Shown: in pieces, positions 16,193 through 23,192 of the stretch
Layout of the letters: every line of letters starts with the position of its first letter
How positions within the stretch are numbered: the first letter of the stretch is position 1
Assembly (NCBI GenBank): GCA_025937075.1
Contig: JAICSD010000008.1
Location: forward strand, 1 to 23,192
DNA length: 23,192 bases
Direction of reading: 5' to 3'
Source of the DNA: Vicinamibacteria bacterium
GTDB lineage: Bacteria > Acidobacteriota > Vicinamibacteria > Vicinamibacterales > 2-12-FULL-66-21
The notes under the pieces: generated by a model
Database searches by the model: none
What the model saw: only the letters and a program-made list of their open reading frames with translations
What the model was told of the DNA's origin: nothing
Position numbers and translations under genes: made by a program

Positions 16193-17596
16193 TTGGTTCC
16201 CCCGCCGGCGCAGATTCTCATCGTCGAAGACAAGGACTCGCTGCGTACGATGCTGCGGCACGCGCTCGAGCGGCAGGGGCATGGTGTGCTCGAAGCGCGC
16301 GATCAGCCGGAGGCCGGGCGGCTGCTGCAGCAGGCGCAGCCGGCGCTCGTCCTCTCGGATCTGCGGCTCCCCGAGGGTGACGGCTTTGGCGTGCTCCGCG
16401 CGGCGAAGGAGATCGATTCCGACATCCCCGTCATCGTGATGACGGCGTACGGCAGCATCGAGGACGCCGTCGCCGCCATGAAGGAAGGCGCGATGGACTT
16501 CCTCGCGAAGCCCGTCGATCCCGATCATCTGCTCCTGCTCGTTGCGCGCGCGCTCGAGCAGCGGCGAATCGTCGCGGAGAATCTGTTGTTGAAAGAGGAG
16601 CTGGCTGTGCGGCGCGGCGCGCCGCAGCTCGTGGGCGAAGATGCGTCGCTGCGCAAGGTGTTTGCTAGACTGCAGCGCGCGGCGGCGACGGATACGACCG
16701 TGCTGCTCGAAGGCGAGAGCGGCACGGGCAAGGAGCTCTTCGCGCGATCGCTGCACGTGCTCAGTCCGCGCGCCGACGCGCCGTTCGTCGCCATCAATTG
16801 CGCCGCCATTCCGGAGACGCTGCTCGAGACCGAGCTGTTCGGGCACGAGAAGGGCGCGTTTACCGGCGCCGTAGCCCGGAAACCCGGGAAGTTCGAGATG
16901 GCGCACCGCGGCACGCTCTTCCTCGACGAGATCGGCGATCTGCCGCTCGCCCTCCAGGCGAAGATTCTGCGCGCGCTGGAAGAAAAGCGTTTCGAGCGCG
17001 TCGGGGGGACCGCGTCGGTGCAGGTCGACGTGCGGCTCGTCGCGGCCACCAATCGCGGGCTCCGCGCGGCCGTTGCGGCCAGGCGGTTCCGCGAGGATCT
17101 CTATTTCCGCCTCTCGGTGTTTCCGATTACCGTGCCGCCGCTGCGCGATCGGCCTGGCGACATTCCGTTGCTCGCGCGGCACTTCGTCGAGCGGTTCTGC
17201 CGCGACATGAAAAAGAAGACGCTGGCGCTCTCGCCTGCGGCGTTCGAGCAGCTCCAGAGCTACCGCTGGCCGGGGAACGTTCGTGAACTGCAGAACTGCA
17301 TCGAGCGCGCGGTAATCCTCGCGGAGGGCGAAGCGATCCAGCCGCGGCACCTGAACCTCTCGTTCGCGCAGCCCGCGCCCCAGGAGGCGCCGTCGCCGTG
17401 GACGCAGCTCGACATCTCCGGCAGCCTGGCGGAGGCGACGCGGCGGATCACGGGAGAACTGGAACGAGTGAAGATCGAAGACGCGCTGCGCGAAGCAGGC
17501 GCCAACAAGGGACGCGCCGCCGAGCTGCTGCAGATTAGCTACAAGATGTTCGCGGCCAAGCTGAAAGAGCACGGCCTCGAAACCTCGAGCTCCTGA
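16193..17596 (+). CDS. NtrC-family sigma-54-dependent response regulator (PilR-like)
   Basis: A 467-residue activator starting at TTG 16193. The receiver domain has the acidic pair E12/D13, phosphoacceptor D56 (LVLSDLRLP), T84 and K106. The AAA+ domain has Walker A GESGTGKE (174-181), the sigma-54 contact loop GAFTGA (221-226), Walker B TLFLDEIGD and the RWPGNVREL motif. The C terminus is a Fis-type helix-turn-helix (NKGRAAELLQISYKMFAAKL). It should bind upstream of RpoN promoters and drive open-complex formation after phosphorylation by the kinase at 11769. Candidate targets are the sites at 3864 and 13196. It is separated from the kinase by module B. Confidence 0.93.
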   Translation: MVPPPAQILIVEDKDSLRTMLRHALERQGHGVLEARDQPEAGRLLQQAQPALVLSDLRLPEGDGFGVLRAAKEIDSDIPVIVMTAYGSIEDAVAAMKEGAMDFLAKPVDPDHLLLLVARALEQRRIVAENLLLKEELAVRRGAPQLVGEDASLRKVFARLQRAAATDTTVLLEGESGTGKELFARSLHVLSPRADAPFVAINCAAIPETLLETELFGHEKGAFTGAVARKPGKFEMAHRGTLFLDEIGDLPLALQAKILRALEEKRFERVGGTASVQVDVRLVAATNRGLRAAVAARRFREDLYFRLSVFPITVPPLRDRPGDIPLLARHFVERFCRDMKKKTLALSPAAFEQLQSYRWPGNVRELQNCIERAVILAEGEAIQPRHLNLSFAQPAPQEAPSPWTQLDISGSLAEATRRITGELERVKIEDALREAGANKGRAAELLQISYKMFAAKLKEHGLETSSS

Positions 17597-17600
17597 GGCT

Positions 17601-18707
17601 TCAGTCCTTCAAACCCACTTCACGGAGCGCGGTGCCGATCTCGTCCTCGGTCACGTCTCCAGCCACCTCACAGGATCCGATGGCACACGGCAGCACGAAA
17701 TGAAGCCGCCCCGCAATCACCTTCTTGTCCCGTCCGATCGCTTCCATTACGTGTGAGACGGAGAGGTCCGCGACGGCGGGCAGCGGCCCCATCTGCCGGA
17801 TCAGCGCGGCGAGCTGATCGCGATCGCTCTCCGGCATCAGCCCGCGCGCGACGCCGATCTGCGCGGCCGTCAGCATTCCGTACGCGACCGCTTCGCCGTG
17901 GCGGAAGCGCCGGTACTTGGTCACGGCTTCCAGCGCGTGCCCCGCGGTGTGTCCGAAGTTCAGCGTGCGGCGCAGCCCCTGCTCACGTTCGTCCTCCTCG
18001 ACGATGCGGCCTTTGATCGCGCAGGATTCGGAGATGACCGGCATCAGGACGGCGGCGTCGCGCGCGAACAGGGCGTTGAGGTTCGACGCGACGCGATCGA
18101 ACAGTGGCCGGCTCGCGATGATGCCGTACTTAATCACCTCGTACAGACCGGCACGGAACTCGCGCCGCGGGAGTGTGCCGAGCAGCAGCGGATCGACGGC
18201 GACGAGTGCAGGAGGATGGAACGCGCCGATCAGGTTCTTCCCCAGGGTGTGGTTGACGCCGACTTTGCCGCCGATCGCGCTGTCGACCTGTGCCAGCAGC
18301 GTCGTCGGCACCTGGACAACGGGAATACCGCGCAGGTAGGTGGCCGCCGCGAAGCCGGCGACGTCACCCACGACCCCGCCCCCGATGGCGAGAATCGCGC
18401 TCGATCGATCCGCGCGCGCGCGAATCAACCCTTCGTAGATCTTGCCGACCGTCTGCAGGTGTTTGAAGCGCTCGCCGTCCGGGATCAGAATGGGATCCTC
18501 GGCGGTGAGTCCGCCGAGCGCCCTCTCGTGAAATCTCCAGACGACCGGATTCGACACGAGGAAACGCCGCGCCGGAAGGCGTGCGTCACCGAGCAGCGTG
18601 TCGATCTGCGCGGAGACGCCCGGCGCGATGTGCACCGCATAACTTCCGCTGCCGCTGCCAACCTGGAGGCGAACCGGAGCGTTGGCCGCGGTAGAGGATG
18701 AGGACAT
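17601..18707 (-). CDS. aroB: 3-dehydroquinate synthase
   Basis: A 368-residue cytoplasmic enzyme of the shikimate pathway that converts DAHP to 3-dehydroquinate using NAD and a divalent metal. Visible are the NAD-binding GGGVVGDVAGF (109-119), PTTLLAQVDSAIGGKVGVN (134-152) and the metal ligands E190 (GLYEVIKYG), H253 (NFGHTAGHALE) and H270 (RHGEAVAYG). The length is normal. It converges on the response regulator with only four bases between stops and is divergent from nadB. The start ATG (18705-18707 on the complement) is the first before a normal N terminus. Nothing suggests a functional tie to the pilus genes. Confidence 0.95.
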   Translation of the reverse strand: MSSSSTAANAPVRLQVGSGSGSYAVHIAPGVSAQIDTLLGDARLPARRFLVSNPVVWRFHERALGGLTAEDPILIPDGERFKHLQTVGKIYEGLIRARADRSSAILAIGGGVVGDVAGFAAATYLRGIPVVQVPTTLLAQVDSAIGGKVGVNHTLGKNLIGAFHPPALVAVDPLLLGTLPRREFRAGLYEVIKYGIIASRPLFDRVASNLNALFARDAAVLMPVISESCAIKGRIVEEDEREQGLRRTLNFGHTAGHALEAVTKYRRFRHGEAVAYGMLTAAQIGVARGLMPESDRDQLAALIRQMGPLPAVADLSVSHVMEAIGRDKKVIAGRLHFVLPCAIGSCEVAGDVTEDEIGTALREVGLKD

Positions 18708-18719
18708 GTCCGGGTGCTT

Positions 18720-18746
18720 TCGTAGCGCGCAACTTTAGTTGCGCGT
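18720..18746. repeat. REP-like palindrome between aroB and nadB
   Basis: CGCGCAAC (18726-18733), loop TTTA, GTTGCGCG (18738-18745): a perfect eight-base inverted repeat within the 58-base gap between two divergent genes. A 14-base stretch covering its left arm (18720-18733) recurs at 5059. It is symmetric, so it could form a hairpin in transcripts of either gene. It resembles short dispersed palindromes of the REP type; the copy number in the genome is unknown. Confidence 0.6.
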
Positions 18747-18765
18747 GGGGTAGGATAACAAAGAT

Positions 18766-21794
<3,029 letters not shown>

Positions 21795-21832
21795 ACAGCC
21801 GTCGGCCGTGATCTGTGCGCAGGCCTCGAATA

Positions 21833-22846
21833 CTACACGCGCCCCATCAGCTCCGCCGCTGCGGTCGGCCACCGCGCCATCAGGCGCTTGATCGCGGTGT
21901 GCCGCCGCGTCAATCCCTCGCGATGGACGATCGCGCGAAACGCGCCGGCGAGGTGATCGCGCCACCAGGGATCGCTGCTGCGCGATGACGCATCGTACGC
22001 GGCGGCCAGCGGCTCGAGGCAGGACGCGTCGCCGATTTCCTCGAGCGCCGCGAGAAAGCCGACGGGCAGCCGCTCGGGGGCGAGCAGGCTGTCCTTCAGA
22101 TCGTAGAGCGCCAGCCGGCTGCCGCGCGCGGCAAGCGCCTGGTGCAGCATGCCGCGAACGATGCGCCACTCCGCACGCCGCGATGGATCGTCTTCGCGCG
22201 TCTCTTCTGCTCTGATCGCGTCGATCAGGCGCTGCAGCTCCGTCAGGCGCGCTCCGGCCGCATGCTCCGCGACGAGATGTTTCAGAGCGTCGGGCGAGGG
22301 CAGGTCTCCTGCGGCCGCGTCCTCCAAGGCGGAACCGTGCTGCGGTCCCTCGTCTCCACCCGCGTGGCGTCGTACAACGGGGTCGCGATCGCGGCCGAGC
22401 CGCTGACGCAGCGGATTCACGATTTCAGGGTCGAGATCGCGCAACGCATCGAACGCGCAAATTCGCATCGCGTCCGGCAGCGGTGAATCGAGTGCGTCGG
22501 CGACCAGCGCGTCGAGCGCGTCGCGCGCGGCATCCGCGTCAGGCGCGTTGAGGAAACTGCGAAGGACGCCGAGTGTTTCGTCGAGCAGGGGAGAAGCGGT
22601 GGAGCTGGCGAGAACCTCTCGCGCGAGGCGCACCGCGCGGGGATCGCCGCCCCCCTCGAGCGCGCGGAGGATACCCAGCCGCGTGCGCGGGCGATCCGCA
22701 TCGGCATACGCGCGGACCAGGTGATCGGCGGCGCGACGGCCGAGCACCGCGAGCCGTGCGATCGCGGCCTCGCGCGCGATGTCCTCTCCGGCCAGCGCGT
22801 CGATGAGCTGACGAATCTCCTGGCCGGAGGAAGGACGAATCGGCAT
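21833..22846 (-). CDS. HEAT-repeat-like protein of unknown function
   Basis: A 337-residue, Ala/Arg/Asp/Leu-rich and probably all-helical protein. The first half contains HEAT-like units, for example AIARLAVLGRRAADHLVRAY, LGILRALEGGGDPRAVRLA and ICAFDALRDLDPEIVNPLRQ. A less ordered linker (about 165-185, GGDEGPQHGSALEDAAAGD) precedes a second helical half. No signal peptide, membrane segment or catalytic motif is visible, so it is likely a cytoplasmic scaffold or adaptor. It starts 11 bases after the stop of the Pal-like gene and is presumably in its operon. The function cannot be assigned. Confidence 0.7.
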   Translation of the reverse strand: MPIRPSSGQEIRQLIDALAGEDIAREAAIARLAVLGRRAADHLVRAYADADRPRTRLGILRALEGGGDPRAVRLAREVLASSTASPLLDETLGVLRSFLNAPDADAARDALDALVADALDSPLPDAMRICAFDALRDLDPEIVNPLRQRLGRDRDPVVRRHAGGDEGPQHGSALEDAAAGDLPSPDALKHLVAEHAAGARLTELQRLIDAIRAEETREDDPSRRAEWRIVRGMLHQALAARGSRLALYDLKDSLLAPERLPVGFLAALEEIGDASCLEPLAAAYDASSRSSDPWWRDHLAGAFRAIVHREGLTRRHTAIKRLMARWPTAAAELMGRV

Positions 22847-22857
22847 TCACGCGGCGT

Positions 22858-23192
22858 TCAGCGGCTGATGCGGACCACCAGTGCCGCGCGGCGGTTGAGA
22901 CGACGCGTCTCTTCGCGCGAGTTGTCGTACTTCGGCCGCTCCTCGCCGTAGCTCACCGTGCGCAGCCGGTCGGCGCCAATCCCGCGGCTGGTCAGGTAGT
23001 CGCGCACCGCCGTCGCGCGCCGCTCGCCCAGTGCCAGGTTGTACTCCGCCGTCCCGATGTTGCACGTGTGTCCTTCGATCTCGATCCGCAGGTCCGGGTT
23101 CTCCTGCAGCGTGCGCACCGCTTCATCGAGCGCCCGCGTCGCTTCCGGCCGCAGGCTGTAGCGGTCGAAGTCGAAGTGCACGTCCTCGAAGA
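22858..23192 (-). CDS. pal: Peptidoglycan-associated lipoprotein / OmpA-family protein, C-terminal part
   Basis: The last ~111 codons of a minus-strand gene that begins beyond the window. FEDVHFDFDRYSLRPEA is the start of a Pal-type OmpA domain, and IEIEGHTCNIGTAEYNLALG plus ERRATAVRDYLTSRGI its peptidoglycan-binding core, followed by GEERPKYDN and NRRAALVVR. Such proteins sit in the outer membrane and bind the peptide of peptidoglycan as part of the Tol-Pal system. The residue expected to be Asp (GHxD) is Cys here. The lipobox would be outside the window, so Pal versus another OmpA-domain lipoprotein is not fully settled. Confidence 0.8.
   Translation of the reverse strand, partial: FEDVHFDFDRYSLRPEATRALDEAVRTLQENPDLRIEIEGHTCNIGTAEYNLALGERRATAVRDYLTSRGIGADRLRTVSYGEERPKYDNSREETRRLNRRAALVVRISR

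Noticed and set aside
15593..17572. Very long open frame on the minus strand (659 codons)
   Set aside because: It is antisense to the coiled-coil and response-regulator genes, whose domains are unmistakable. Its translation is Arg/Glu-rich without recognisable motifs, as expected from GC-rich codon use.

Overview
The window is a gene-dense, GC-rich stretch of bacterial chromosome. It carries a type IV pilus (T4P) biogenesis locus followed by housekeeping genes. The combination of a Myxococcus-like arrangement (ABC transporter next to prepilin peptidase), PilY1 with PilV/PilW/PilX minor pilins, an archaeal/eukaryal-type prolyl-tRNA synthetase, and small secreted proteins with 'VYTNDDL' and 'GVPPGWLR' motifs suggests an Acidobacteriota-like organism, perhaps Vicinamibacteria. 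That placement is inference; no rRNA is present.

Layout. (1) 1-3681, plus strand: the end of a DsbA-like gene, an ABC-2 type ATPase and permease, an exported TPR-like protein and prepilin peptidase PilD. The genes abut or overlap by 4-14 bases and look like one operon. The order ATPase-permease-pilD recalls pilH-pilI-pilD of Myxococcus. (2) 3682-3926: a non-coding region with hairpins and a good sigma-54 type promoter match. (3) 3927-11734, module A: FimT/GspH-like, PilV, PilW, PilX, PilY1, a zinc-ribbon/TM/TPR protein and a secreted coiled-coil protein, almost all translationally overlapped. (4) 11769-13028: a PAS/HisKA sensor kinase. (5) 13235-16180, module B: a second PilV, PilW, PilX and coiled-coil protein, clearly paralogous to module A, again preceded by a sigma-54-like site. 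(6) 16193-17596: an NtrC-family sigma-54 activator, the probable partner of the kinase. (7) 17601-23192: aroB (minus), nadB and proS (plus), a HEAT-repeat-like protein and the end of a Pal/OmpA-family gene (both minus).

Working model. The kinase-activator pair (PilS/PilR-like) would drive sigma-54 promoters at 3864 and 13196. This would produce two alternative sets of minor pilins that are processed by PilD and prime or cap the pilus with PilY1. Both modules end in the same uncharacterised coiled-coil protein, which makes it a candidate new T4P accessory family. Asp-rich loops resembling calcium sites occur in PilV, PilX and PilY1.

Repetitive non-coding DNA (a REP-like palindrome and heptamer arrays) lies between genes and appears to have been absorbed into the N-terminal leaders of several pilin genes. 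No tRNA, rRNA, CRISPR array, transposase or integrase was seen.
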